This document shows, piece by piece, positions 51,741 through 62,475 of a DNA stretch of 64,000 nt. The DNA comes from Allolobophora icterica. Its lineage: Eukaryota; Annelida; Clitellata; Crassiclitellata; Lumbricidae. The stretch spans positions 89,906,562 to 89,970,561 of the forward strand of contig OY744604.1 in assembly GCA_963556255.1 (NCBI GenBank). The letters are read 5' to 3'. Position 1 is the first letter of the stretch. Each line of letters begins with the position of its first letter. Both the position numbers and the translations under genes were made by a program. Below the pieces are notes generated by a model that worked only from the letters and a program-made list of their open reading frames with translations, searched no databases and was not told where the DNA came from.

Positions 51741-52355
51741 CTAAAAAGTGGGGGTACCATTTACCCCTTGGTACCATTGACGAAGAGTTGCTGGATGAGG
51801 GAGTGCAAGGTGAAAAGTACGGCGCACATAATTGTATGCCTTCAGAGAGTAGAAGGCTAGTGTCAATGCAAAAGATCTAAGATCATCGGGGTAGGATGAA
51901 CGTGTTGGTCTAGCAGATTTCTGATTCATGATCCGTTTCATTAGTAGCTGAGATACTCCAGTGAAAGTGCTTTCAAGTAATTTCTCACAACGAGAAGAGA
52001 TCAGGTCATTCTTCCTCAATTCTGACACAATTTCTGACAGCGACTTGACTCTGTGCCTGAGACGTTGAACTTTGGCATTGCTGTACTTTAAGCGCTTCTG
52101 TACTGCAACAGCACGATCAACAACAACATCCATTTTCCTTTTCAGAGATCTTGGACTATCTTTTATCGAATAGGAGTGATCCTTCTCAGGCAGTACAACT
52201 GTAGGCGATGTTAACGGTGCACACGGTTCTGACATCTGTGTATTCATGGCAGCCTCAACTTGCTGCAATCGCTCTTTCGGGGTTTCCGAGACTTCACAAC
52301 CTAACACAGCAACAAGCAACATAAAATCAATAATACAGCTGATAATGGAAAACAT
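51741..52355 (-). pseudogene. P-like transposase, coiled coil and helix-turn-helix region
   Basis: Coding starts about 52302, after acceptor TGTGTTAG. A coiled coil (KMDVVVDRAVAVQKRLKYSN, HRVKSLSEIVSELR) is followed by YPDDLRSFALTLAFYSLKAY and NYVRRTFHLALPHPATLRQW, a signature block of P/THAP9 transposases. It stops just after YQGVNGTPTF, where a MITE end begins, so the RNase H-like catalytic part is lost. A 60-bp piece of its 5' part is duplicated at 52762-52822. Confidence 0.8.
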
Positions 52356-52930
52356 ACATGTGGTTGATAGGCTGTTCAGAGGTAGCCCTATCCCAGAACA
52401 TACTATTGTGCTATGTATTATTGTATCCTTGCGTTTTTCTCTGGATGGTTACCAAAAAAATGAAATGAATGTGGTTGTGCTTTTGACACATCTCTGTAAA
52501 CACGTCAGGTGCCAGGTATGGGCTGGGACTGAATTTATGCACTATATAAATCCAATGTTCCTTGTAAAAGTACATGTTTGACATATTTGACTGGCTCTGG
52601 ACTTGGATCAAGGGATGTCTAAGTGGTGTCCTGTGCTTTGCTGACTTATACAAACTACTATCATGGTCTAAAACGATGTTACCATGTTTATAATTGTCTA
52701 TATTTCATAATAGAAGCATAAATCAACAACAGCTTTACAAAACAATAAATATATTAATTAACGGTGTGCACAATTCTGACATCTGTCTATTCATGGTTGC
52801 CTCAACTTGCTGCAGTCACTCTTAATTAATTAATTAAATTATCCTCAGTTCACCAGTTTAAATAAATAATAGCTGACAGATGGGTATGAAGTAAAAAGTT
52901 GTTGCAGGAAAAATCAGTATGGAAAGAAAC

Positions 52931-53126
52931 CTTAACAAGGTGATCAGGTAAGGTAAAGATGGTTGGCACAGATCCAGGATGAAGTCTGACTGTCTGTCCA
53001 GTTCGATCAAAGCAGCTTGGCTGAAAGTGATCAGAGCAAACGACCGATTTCTTTGATGGTGCAAAACTTTCTCGATGCATATTGTTCGCCCACTGTTTCA
53101 GCAGTTCCGGGTGGGAATGTGGAAAT
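52931..53126 (-). pseudogene. P-like transposase, THAP domain exon 2
   Basis: Acceptor ATCAACAG before 53126 and donor GTTTCT after 52931 (minus). It reads VFPHSHPELLKQWANNMHRE, then KKSVVCSDHFQPSCFDRTGQ, then RLHPGSVPTIF. It contains the C-x2-H half of the C2CH zinc site, the DRTG region and the AVPTIF-box equivalent SVPTIF. It joins in frame with 53612-53679. THAP is the DNA-binding domain of P-element and THAP9 transposases. Confidence 0.8.
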
Positions 53127-53611
53127 CTGTTGATATATTCAGCATATTCACAAATCTCAATTAGTAAATATGCGTTAGTACAAATTGCAAATATTTATTA
53201 TACATCTATATAAGAATTTTGGGTGAGGAATTGTGATTAAGATGCGAAACTGGCAACTTTAAAGGTGCATGATGCAATGGTTTGGGATGATGTTTGGGAC
53301 GTGTAAGTGGGGGTCTTCCCGAATCCCCGATTCCCGAAAGTGGTGGATAAGCAAAATTGTTTGAATTCCTGAAAACAATTGTCTGCCATTTGTTCGAATA
53401 CTGAAAACTACTATGGATTAGCCGGCCAATATCCTGAATAGGGTAAAAATAGCTTTCCGGCGAAGTTCTGTTTCGGGAATTAGACACGAACCCGTGTAAG
53501 CGATATGGGTATTTCGCGTGATTGAAGTCCGTATTCACTTGAATTTATTTACATTATCATCAGAACTCCGCTCACTCAGTACTAAAATAGTCAGTAAATA
53601 GGCATACTCAC

Positions 53612-53679
53612 ACATGAAACGACTGTGGTGCTCCTTTAAATTGCTGATTAGAACAGTTTATAGCCGCGCAACAAGGCAT
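53612..53679 (-). pseudogene. P-like transposase, first THAP exon
   Basis: ATG at 53679 (minus), donor GTGAGT at 53611. It reads MPCCAAINCSNQQFKGAPQS, then FH. C-x4-C is the first half of the C2CH site, with the usual MPxxC start, so this is the true N terminus. Confidence 0.75.
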
Positions 53680-53800
53680 CTTCAGTCAACATTCGACAAC
53701 ACTCAGAGGAGCAAGATGGCAGGTCGCTGACCTCATTTCTCAGCCCCCTTAGCGCAATCCAGGTCTAAATATAGATATCGATGATTAGGCCCCACTAGAG

Positions 53801-54082
53801 TGTCAATTAAGAAAATTCTGGTATCATGTCTTTAGCATTAGCATGGTGTTTTCATGTGTCTCACTTTCTGTTTTACTGCCCTTGCCTTTGTCAGTGTCAA
53901 TTAAGAAAATTCTGGTATCATGTCTTTAGCATTAGCATGGTGTTTTCATGTGTCTCACTTCCTGTTTTACTGCCCTTGCCTTTGTCAGTGTCAATTAAGA
54001 AAATTCTGGTATCATGTCTTTAGCATTAGCATGGTGTTTTCATGTGTCTCACTTTCTGTTTTACTGCCCTTGCCTTTGTCAG
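53801..54082 (+). repeat. three tandem 94-bp repeats
   Basis: Units start TGTCAATTAAGAAAATTCTG at 53801, 53895 and 53989 and are nearly identical. The end of the array (TGTTTTACTGCCCTTGCCTT and about 45 bp beyond it) is also found at 47858-47925 in the previous intron. Their near-identity suggests recent expansion. Confidence 0.95.
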
Positions 54083-54196
54083 CGTTTCGTTGTTTGAATT
54101 ATTAACTCTGATAATTTATGTTGCATTACTTTAAAACCAGAGGAGATGTTCAAAATTCTTTTGGTGAATTTTCCTGAATATTATTACTTAAAAAAC

Positions 54197-54268
54197 AGTT
54201 TCTGTTTCACGGTTCCTTGTACGTTATTCTAGCTAAAATAACGTACAAGGAACCGTGAAACAGAAACT
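54197..54268. repeat. perfect 32-bp inverted repeat with 8-nt loop
   Basis: AGTTTCTGTTTCACGGTTCC... (54197-54228) and its exact reverse complement (54237-54268) flank CTAGCTAA. It is built like the hairpin at 4725-4789 but unrelated in sequence. Confidence 0.9.
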
Positions 54269-54731
54269 TTGTAAAATTGCTATTCCTAATTGGTAATTTT
54301 GAGAAAATTGCAAACTTTTGTGACTATTCTCATGAATCTATCGACGAAAATACGTTGATTTTATGATGTTCTGAACACGCAGTTTTGAAAATTTAGGTTC
54401 TCCACACGTACTAGATGGCCTGGAAAATGCACTTTTTGTCACTTAATTTGTTTTCTCTGTGTATCTATGCGTGACACTCTCGACGTAACCATGTATCTCT
54501 TTGCGTGGTCCTATCTAGATGTTTACGTCAGGTGCTGTCTCTCTGTGTTTGTCCGTTTAAAACAGTTCCTTCCATTGAGTTAACCTCGGTCTGATTAGCA
54601 GTAATCATCATCACCACCATCGTTAGTTCATTTGATGCCAAATAATTGTATCAGACAGTAATAGAAGTAATTAATTACAATACGGATTCAGCAATTTTAA
54701 AGTTATTTTAAGGAAATTTTTCTGTTTTCAG

Positions 54732-55591
54732 ATGAACTACCAGAGAAATACCAATTGGATCCAGATTTACATTGCACGATCAGAACAAAAGCCGCAGAAG
54801 AAGGAAAGAAATCGATCCGTGGATGGGCAATCTTAGAAAAAGAATTGTTTGTTGCGAGTGAAGAGAGTTCAGAAGTTGAGATTTACGATTCGATTAAATT
54901 AAGTTTCAGTCGTCGATGGAAGTTGAAGGAATTAAATGGTCAAGGGGACATGGGATCCTGCAGCAGAAATAAATGTCTCTACATTTTCAATGGCAAAGTC
55001 ATTGGTCAGTCGAATGAAATCTTGAAAGTCGATCCAAATGGAAACTTAATGATTCGTTGGTCAACAGGAGACGATTTTGGTAGTCTCTCTGTTACATATG
55101 AATATAATGTCATTTTAACTGTTTTTGAGAAAAATAAATTCGATGAATATTCACCGTATGGATCATTGATCCGTAGAATAAATCTATCAGTAGCAGACAT
55201 TTATTGTCCATGGCATGCTATAAAACTGACCAATGGTCATTTCGTGGTCAGTCATGGCTCCGGTGTTGATGATCTGCATAGAGTATGTATGGTGGATTCA
55301 TGGGGAAAACTGATGAAGTCATTCGGTGGAAAACATGGATCGAAAATTGGACAGATGAGTGTTCCAGTCCATTTTTCCGTCGATGAAAATGGATTCGTGT
55401 TGGTAGCGGATTGGGGAAACAATCGAGTGTTGTTGTTGGATTCAAATCTGGAATTTAAGAGAGAAATTCTGTCAGAAAAAAAACACGGATTACGAAGTCC
55501 ATCGAATATTCTTCTGGACGATTCAGGTAGTCGAATGTTTGTGGTTGCAGAAGAATTGGGCTTTCGACCGATTATGATTTTTAAGTTCTGA
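54732..55591 (+). CDS. receptor gene last exon: NHL-type beta-propeller
   Basis: Acceptor TCTGTTTTCAG; stop TGA 55589-55591. With the one base from 48516 it reads NELPEKYQLDPDLHCT, then blade-like units: GWAILEKELFVASEESSEVE, CLYIFNGKVIGQSNEILKVD, WHAIKLTNGHFVVSHGSG with VCMVDSWGKLMKSFGG, GQMSVPVHFSVDENGFVLVA then DWGNNRVLLLDSNLEFKREI, and LRSPSNILLDDSGSRMFVVA. The DxxNxRV...LD pattern and the repeat length of about 45 residues are typical of NHL/six-bladed propellers found in many invertebrate TRIM-like and death-fold proteins. About 285 residues, enough for a whole propeller. It probably binds a partner protein. An intact single-exon domain at the cytoplasmic C terminus. Confidence 0.88.
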
Positions 55592-57565
55592 TTATGAGAC
55601 GAAGAAGGAAGTATTTATTTCAGGTTTTTAGATAATTCAAACAATTATCCTTTTATTTATAGCTAACTATCTAGCTCCCATAATTTATCTTCGAGAATTT
55701 CTTATGAAAATTCAAAGAAAATCGTGTCATGCGAGGAACATTGTGTCATCTATGAAGAACGTGGTCCATGGTCAGCTAGGTTAAAGAGGAAGAAGCTGAG
55801 CAAAAAGCTTTACAATTTTACGTCGCTAAACGATTCACTCGATTGTTTAGTCCGCAAAGGTTCACCAGTCACTCTGGTACAGAGTAAAGCAGGGAGGCGA
55901 CCTGACCGACGACTCTGATGAGCGTAGACTCGGATCCGACCTGGGCTGGTGAACCAAAGTCCTCCGTGCCCACCTTCTCGTGGTGCGGACCGTTAGTACC
56001 CTTCCTAGGAAGTACTCTTCCTAGGAGGGGGAACGAACGGGCACGGCAGGCAAAACCAGGGGAAGGCAATGGCAAACCACCCCTGTTAATCATGCCAAGA
56101 AAATCGTCATGCCACACACCAAACCACGCCGATGGTCGCGGATGGAGGGACTCCCAGGCCGGAGCGCTGAGGTGGGACTCCCAGGCCAAAGCGCGACTCA
56201 AGGGCTACTGGGAGAAGTAGCAAGACGGCAACGGAGACTGTGTGGCATGACGATCGCTAGGGCTCCTAGAGCCGACGGCACAAAGAGACAAAGAGAAACG
56301 ATTCATATTGTGTTAATTTTGCCATGGAAACTGATGAATAAGTAAATGTTGACAAAATTTCAACTTTACCGAATATTCTGTGCAAAGATTATCTATACGA
56401 CAGCTCACAGTCAACATTTTAAAACGTATTGTACATTATTTTTTACTCTACAAGTAAAGTTTACGAAGAAAATGAACACAGGTCTAAACTATTTTGGTTG
56501 CTTGTAGTTTCGTACAATGTTCACTGTAGAAATTAGTAATGTTATTTAAGCACGTACTGGTAAACTATTTGTTCTTAATGATCCCAGCACCGTTTAGGTT
56601 CGTGTAGAGAACACCGCTGATCAGATTTATCTTAGACCTATTACCCAATAGGCAAACTAGGCAGATTCCAGCAATATGTGATTTTCTTGTCGTAGATAGC
56701 ATTTTTATATGCTCCAATATTCACATGTGAATCAATATTCTATCTCTGTTGTTAAGAGCTACCCCGTTACTATCGTAGAGTTTTGCATGTTTATCGAGTA
56801 GTATGTAGCGGAAGACTGCGATCCTAATATAATAGATTCATAGGCTTATTCATGCAAAGTTAATTGATCGACACAGATCACGTCAGTTGGAGTTCGACTT
56901 TGGAGAGCTATCGTATGCCATAAGAAGCTACATGTTTCTGCTTCAATAATTAATCTGGGTAGCGTGCTCTTACAGCTTTACAGACTTGTTACCACTCAGC
57001 AGGTGAAAAGCGGATCTGCACATGCAGTAGTCTTCAAGCATGGTAAGAGGAATGAGACATTTTTTTTCAATACGCACTGCATAGTCTCCGGCATTATATG
57101 AGTTTTTCATTAAAAAATCATACAGAGTTTGGAAGCAAAATAACTGAAAAGAAGATAGAAGTCGAACTTTGGTGTTTTTTAGCACTTCGAAAGTATATAC
57201 AAGACTTAAGTTTTTTTATAAAATATCTCTGTAATCATCGAAGTTCAATGCTAGTTTGTCCCTCAATTTTCTTCATTTTACGATATTTTGCCCACAAGGA
57301 AAGTCTTTCCGGAATGGCATCTAAAACCTATGCAAACGCGAATGACAGTGCATTGCGCAATCGAATCAGTCAAAGAAATTCACTGACCATACAATATTGC
57401 GGAATATTTTATTTACAGTTGTGATTATAGCCCCGTAATACATAAGTCCTCAGCGCAATAATTGCTGCACAGTAAGTGAGGGCCACTAGTATAGTAACCA
57501 ATCATCAATCTTTTCATTTTGTGCCTGTTTATAATGTCTTGAATTGAATTATAGTGTTAGTATAG
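55592..57565 (+). other. 3' UTR and intergenic, with one dispersed repeat
   Basis: Starts with the likely 3' UTR of the receptor gene. At about 55870-56230 is a GC-richer repeat containing GGGGAAGGCAATGGCAAACC, ACCCCTGTTAATCATGCCAA and GAAAATCGTCATG, wording common to 3' ends of invertebrate retroelements. Class not assigned. From 56340 to 57560 I see nothing. Confidence 0.45.
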
Positions 57566-57834
57566 CTAATATCGGGGACCATGTCCATAGCCAGGACCGT
57601 GACCATATCCGTAGCCAGCACCGTGGTGACCATATCCGTAGGGAATTCCAGCTCCGTAGTCCACGAGGTTGACATCACAGAAGTCGCGGTAGTAGTAGTG
57701 GTTGCCGTGATGGAACTTGTCGAATCCGGAATTACGTGATCCAGGTGCGCAGGGTTGTTCGTAGGCGTTGCCGTTCGAACAGATGACGAACTCATAATCG
57801 TTCTTGTAGTAGAAACCGTCGTTGCCGCATTTAC
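57566..57834 (-). CDS. secreted Gly/Tyr/His-rich protein, exon 2
   Basis: Acceptor TTTTATTAACAG before 57834 (minus), stop TAG 57566. Joined to exon 1 the codon A|GT gives Ser, then KCGNDGFYYKNDYEFVICSN, NAYEQPCAPGSRNSG, YYYRDFCDVNLVDYG and a low-complexity tail of GYGHG/GYGHGP repeats. Four Cys are spaced like part of a chitin-binding (peritrophin-A-like) module, but two Cys of the usual six are missing. The mature protein would be about 106 residues, secreted. Such small Cys module plus Gly-Tyr-His tails are seen in shell-matrix and cuticle proteins; function is by analogy only. Confidence 0.85.
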
Positions 57835-58029
57835 CTGTTAATAAAAGGAAGAAAATAGTGCCAAAAAACAATTGGACCGACACTGATCTAATTATTTCTT
57901 TCATAATTTGTGTTTCATAATTTTCTTTTTAAATTCCACATCAAGATTGCTCTGTACTTTCTAGCGCCGCTGTAAAACAAATGTCCCTTTCTGGAAGAAC
58001 ACATTGGCCACTCCTTAAGTATGGAACGC

Positions 58030-58110
58030 TCTCCCTCAAATAATAACGACAATTTATATGGCGCCGTAAACACGGTCATACCGCTACAAGGGCGCCCATT
58101 ATCTACCGGT
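58030..58110 (-). mobile_element. L2-type 3' end fragment
   Basis: The minus strand GATAATGGGCGCCCTTGTAG and GGCGCCATATAAATTGTCGT match the termini listed for the other L2 copies. It lies in the intron of the secreted-protein gene. Confidence 0.5.
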
Positions 58111-58389
58111 CCTGCCCATGTGCTCTTTCTTATTCCGTTCTCAACATAAGACGTAGCCTACCTTTTCAAATTGTGTATCCACCACAGACTGCCTCTCTCT
58201 TTACGGACTGGTCTTCTAGATAATAGCCTGATTGCTGCTACTTGATTGATCTCCTGTGCATTGGACATCGGCACCATAGAATTTATTAATTACAATTAAA
58301 TAATACATAGTCTATGTTAAGAATACGCCAGCTATATGCAGCCATCTTTACCACGTTCTAATTCCGTGTGCTCCTAAAACCGTACTTAC

Positions 58390-58492
58390 TTCCGTAACGA
58401 CCATGGAAGGCATATCGACCGTGTCCGTAACCGTCCGGGATGCCGGCCAAAGCGGCCACAACGAACAGAGCGAGGATGACGAGAAACTTCAT
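58390..58492 (-). CDS. secreted Gly/Tyr/His-rich protein, exon 1 (signal peptide)
   Basis: ATG at 58492 (minus), donor GTAAGT at 58389. It encodes MKFLVILALFVVAALAG, a clear signal peptide with likely cleavage after ALA, then IPDGYGHGRYAFHGRYG, already the Gly-Tyr-His composition of the tail in exon 2. The phase (34 codons plus one base) fits exon 2 exactly. The intron is 555 bp. Gene orientation is opposite to the receptor gene, and the two are tail to tail. Confidence 0.85.
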
Positions 58493-58578
58493 CTTACAGT
58501 AGAAGTTAGGCTGTGAACACGACGACCTCGGCGGTAAACTGAATGTTCGGACTCTGCTTGGTTGACGAGTCTCTGCGA

Positions 58579-58586
58579 CTTTTATA
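58579..58586 (-). promoter_or_regulatory. TATA box of the secreted-protein gene
   Basis: The minus strand reads GTATAAAAG about 90 bp upstream of the ATG. An initiator-like ACATTCAGT lies about 35-40 bp downstream of it. This suggests a focused, strong promoter, as is common for secretory structural proteins. Confidence 0.7.
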
Positions 58587-58799
58587 CTCAACGTCTCTCG
58601 GTCGAAACTGTCATTCTCGCCGAGGAAAGTCACGTCCGGAAGTATGTGCTGTAATTGCAGTTCGGTCACTGCCAAACACAGTCGTAAATTTCAGCCAATG
58701 TGATTCAGGTATGCGCTGTTTGAAAATGTTGATGACGGTTTGTTCGTATGTCTGCGATGATTCAGAATTGAGAAAAGTTAGTTAAGGAACTGAAGTCTT

Positions 58800-60870
58800 A
58801 CGCGACGGAGACTCCCTCGTTATTCACTATAGAAATGTATTTGTAGCTTTGACAGCATCTCTCTGCACAGATAGATATTTGAGAACTTCTTTTTGAGTTG
58901 ACATTACTGAAAAATAATTGCTCTAACCTGAATACAATATACAACTACAAAATTGGTTCTAATGTATATTTATCGCATGAATGATTTATTTAGGGAATAA
59001 ACGAATGTCACGAAACATTTGCTACCTGGCACCTTTTTGAGTTTCTAAATGCTCAATATCAGTGTCCATTTACAAGCACATATAATTTGTAAGGTGCTTG
59101 TTTATTGCAGAACTTTGACTCAGGAAGTGTGAATATTTACCAAAAAATTTCCAATTCTGCAGTTTAGGCTGAAATCCGGAGTTCTGTAGTTATTAGTTGT
59201 CTATGGCTGCAGAGCATCCTGACCGAAACCAGATAATTAATATTACCTCAAAAACTTCAGGCTGAAATCGGTTCGACTGACCATGAGTGGTCAATGATCA
59301 ATCAGCTGAGTTGTAGCAAATAATCTGATGTTGAGCTTCTACAAAGCTCACTGCGCAAGATCTGCCGACCGGTAGGCGAGGAATATCTGTTCTATGTAGT
59401 TCCGGCGGCTCTATTTATAGCCGAAGACGTGCCATCAACAACCAACGCGGGACCTCTGGGCGGTGGTGTTACGGTGTACATACTCTTGAGGATAAATAGC
59501 GTCTTTTCCAGCTATTTCGAATTACTACGGTCTCTAGTTAAATACCATGAGTTGCAAATAGAACTAACATCAAATCGCTGTCACGATCTGCTGAGAAAAT
59601 TGCTGAGTAAGCTTAGATCATGGACTTATCTTGCTCGTGTGCCATTACAGGAGTAAATATCAAATAAAATGACTGTGACTTTGCAATATATGTATGTCAG
59701 CGGGTCGCTGCACTGGAGCAACGCGTTGAAGGCGATGCATTCCTTGACACAGAGTTCCATGCATATGAATGAACGAAACAGCTTGGCTATGCTGGCCACA
59801 AATGGCAAGGCAGAAGACGTGCCAGTAAGTTTAATTGCGTATGCTTTCAGAAAGCAAAGCAGTAGGCCTCATACCTTTCAGTTGCTTCAAAGTGTTGTAT
59901 GCGAAGGCATAAAATACTATTTTACAGAGCTATTCTCTCAGGATAAGCAATTCAACTGTTTAAATTCAACTGAATTTAACTGGTAAAAGTTAAGTTTGCT
60001 TTTGACGAAATACAAGGAATGTTTCAGTGTTTTTTTTGTAATTGACCGATGATTCTTTTAAGATAGGCGATATGAATGCAGGAATTTTTACTGAAAATGC
60101 CTTTAAGTTTTGCCTGCTTTTAGTTAACTAGCTTCCTCTAATTTATTATTGAATGGCGATAATGGTTTGAGCCTGCAAACGGTCTGTGAGCAGAACGTGT
60201 GTAGAGTTTTCAAATGAGACGAAATAACTTATATCAATTTCATGCTTCAAATATTCTGTGAATCATACAATTTAACGTGATTAAGTGCGAAAATCTGGTT
60301 TCGCTCCTGTGTAGGCCTACGTTAATTTAGACAGAACTGGCTTTTTCCAGTTCACCTACTAGCCCAGAGCCTTTGAGATTTTATTTGTAGCCTACTCGTC
60401 AGCTTCAAGCCACTCTTCATTATTAGCAGAAAAATCTAGTAGGCCTATTTAAAGAGAACATGAGTAAAGAATCTGTTGGTCACTACTTAATCGCGTTACA
60501 ATTAAAACAACAAGACTAAAGAAATTTTTTAATTTGTTGTCTATTTTTGTTAAAGACGTGAAATGCGAGCCGCACGGCGCAAGAAATGTAATACTACGCT
60601 GAAAGCATAGCATTCTTTTATTTTCTGTACCCATTCCTTTGGTTCAGATCCTGCATCATCCCATAACCACCGTCATTAACGATTTCCAATATAGTGTGAT
60701 GCTGTCTTCTCGGCTTGATCCCCGGGATTTCAGACCAGGAAACGAAATGGAGCAAAGAACTAGGACTTGATTTGATAGTGTGCCGGTGAATAAGCTGATC
60801 TCTCTGAAGCGGCTTTTGTATGGCGCTGAAAAAATTCTTAGACCTACAATACATTCTTCATAACCTGAAA
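58800..60870 (+). other. no gene recognised
   Basis: ORFs up to 105 codons (for example 59669-59986) have no domain, repeat or splice support. AT-rich, mostly unique-looking DNA. Confidence 0.4.
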
Positions 60871-60872
60871 TC

Positions 60873-61016
60873 CGTTGGCGTAGCTATCATATGTGCAGAG
60901 GGTGCAAGGGTCCACTATGCTGTTAAGAACACAAGGCTAAAGGCCTTACAGGGCTAAACAGGGGCCCATGCTGGGCCTGCTGCACATGGGCCCATGAAAA
61001 TATAGCTACGCCACTG
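60873..61016. mobile_element. 144-bp hAT-like MITE
   Basis: TIRs CGTTGGCGTAGCTAT and (inverted) CAGTGGCGTAGCTAT. Flanks CTGAAATC and CTGATTTC are an imperfect 8-bp duplication. The interior has GGGCCCATG dyads and no coding. Confidence 0.7.
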
Positions 61017-61470
61017 CTGATTTCTTTTGACAAGATGGTTCCAAGCCAGAAATACCTTAAAAGAAAGCGTCTCTTTATAGACGCTTTATGTAACTATACG
61101 CAGTGTTATATTGTTACTTTACTGTTCAGTAGGCTACTGCACATCTAAAGCTACGTTACAGTACGGTACGTTACGACATCGTAATCATAGTCGATAGAGA
61201 TAAAGGAAGCAGCGAAGATGATTTTATTGGTTTTCAGTCGTAACGTGGTTGGCCATTGATCTCCTGGCAGACCCATCGACCGAGCGACCAGTGAACAGAA
61301 AGACCCTTCCTTCCTGTACGGATGAAGGCAATCCTAGCGGGGAGTCCGCCGCTAGTGGTCGGCTCTTGACGCTCCTTTTAACCGTCCCCGTTCATGAGGC
61401 GGCTGGCAATTCCGTTGTATAGCTATCGACCGTACATGCAAATGGTCCGAAGTCATTGCCATTCCACCTA

Positions 61471-61870
<400 letters not shown>

Positions 61871-62199
61871 TTGTCTGTCTATCTCACTGTTTCTTAATTT
61901 ATCGCTCTGTCTCCCTCTGTCTCTATCTTTATTTCTATGTCTCTCTCTGTCTCTGCCTCTCTCTGTCACTGTCTGTTTCTCTCTCGATCTGGATCTCTTG
62001 ACTCTGTCTGTGTCTGGCTTTGTGTCATCGTCTATATCTTTATACTTCACAAATACACATACAAACATACACGCATACAAATACAAACGCGCCACCTGTC
62101 GACGGCACTGAACCTCAAAACACGAAAGAGACAATCGCACAGGACAGGATCAGATTCTTGACTAGCACTTCAAACTATGCAGAAGGGTTGTACCTTAGC

Positions 62200-62475
62200 T
62201 AACCATGAGAAGCTGCCGTGGATAATTATGAAGTGTTAGCGACTCCATTTCTTAGTCTCGGCATTTGAGGGCAAGTGGTCAGCCTCTCACTCGCCTAATG
62301 ATCGTCTCACCGGTAGTGTACGACCAGTGTAGTATAATACCTTAGGTGGCTAGGTGTGAAAGTAGAGCGGAAATCTCGCAACAGATTTCTGCCCTGGCGG
62401 TGATTTGAACCCGCCTCTCGAAGAGACAGTCCAGACCGCTAACCCTTAGACTATAGCGCACCGCTGTGTTAGAAC
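62200..62475 (-). mobile_element. tRNA-derived SINE
   Basis: The minus strand contains, at 62385-62470, a tRNA-like head: GCTATAGTCTAAGGGTTAGC (A-box-like), a TCTCTTCGAGAGG variable-arm-like hairpin and GGCGGGTTCAAATCACCGCC (B box and T arm). The adjoining part contains GAAGTGTTAGCGACTCCATT, also near 33308. The head cannot fold into a normal tRNA acceptor stem, so it is not a tRNA gene. Confidence 0.6.

Larger units (their letters stand above)
50311..53783 (-). mobile_element. 3.5-kb P-like element (THAP-type) with 8-bp target duplication
   Basis: Ends CATCGATATCTATATTTAGA at both termini (inverted; at least 34 bp shared), flanked by exact ATTAGGCC (50303-50310, 53784-53791). An 8-bp duplication and TIRs starting CA fit P elements. 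The minus strand encodes a THAP domain (two exons) and a P-transposase central block. The catalytic region is missing, replaced by other insertions (a TIR pair with CCATATATTACGTACGCA at 50708 and 51167, and a GGGCGTAACTTTGG end at 51725). Non-autonomous. Confidence 0.85.

Noticed and set aside
59669..59986. ORF of 105 codons
   Set aside because: No domain, signal, splice support or codon pattern; probably chance.
62385..62470. Possible functional tRNA gene
   Set aside because: A/B-box-like blocks are present but no proper acceptor stem or clear anticodon arm; treated as a SINE head.
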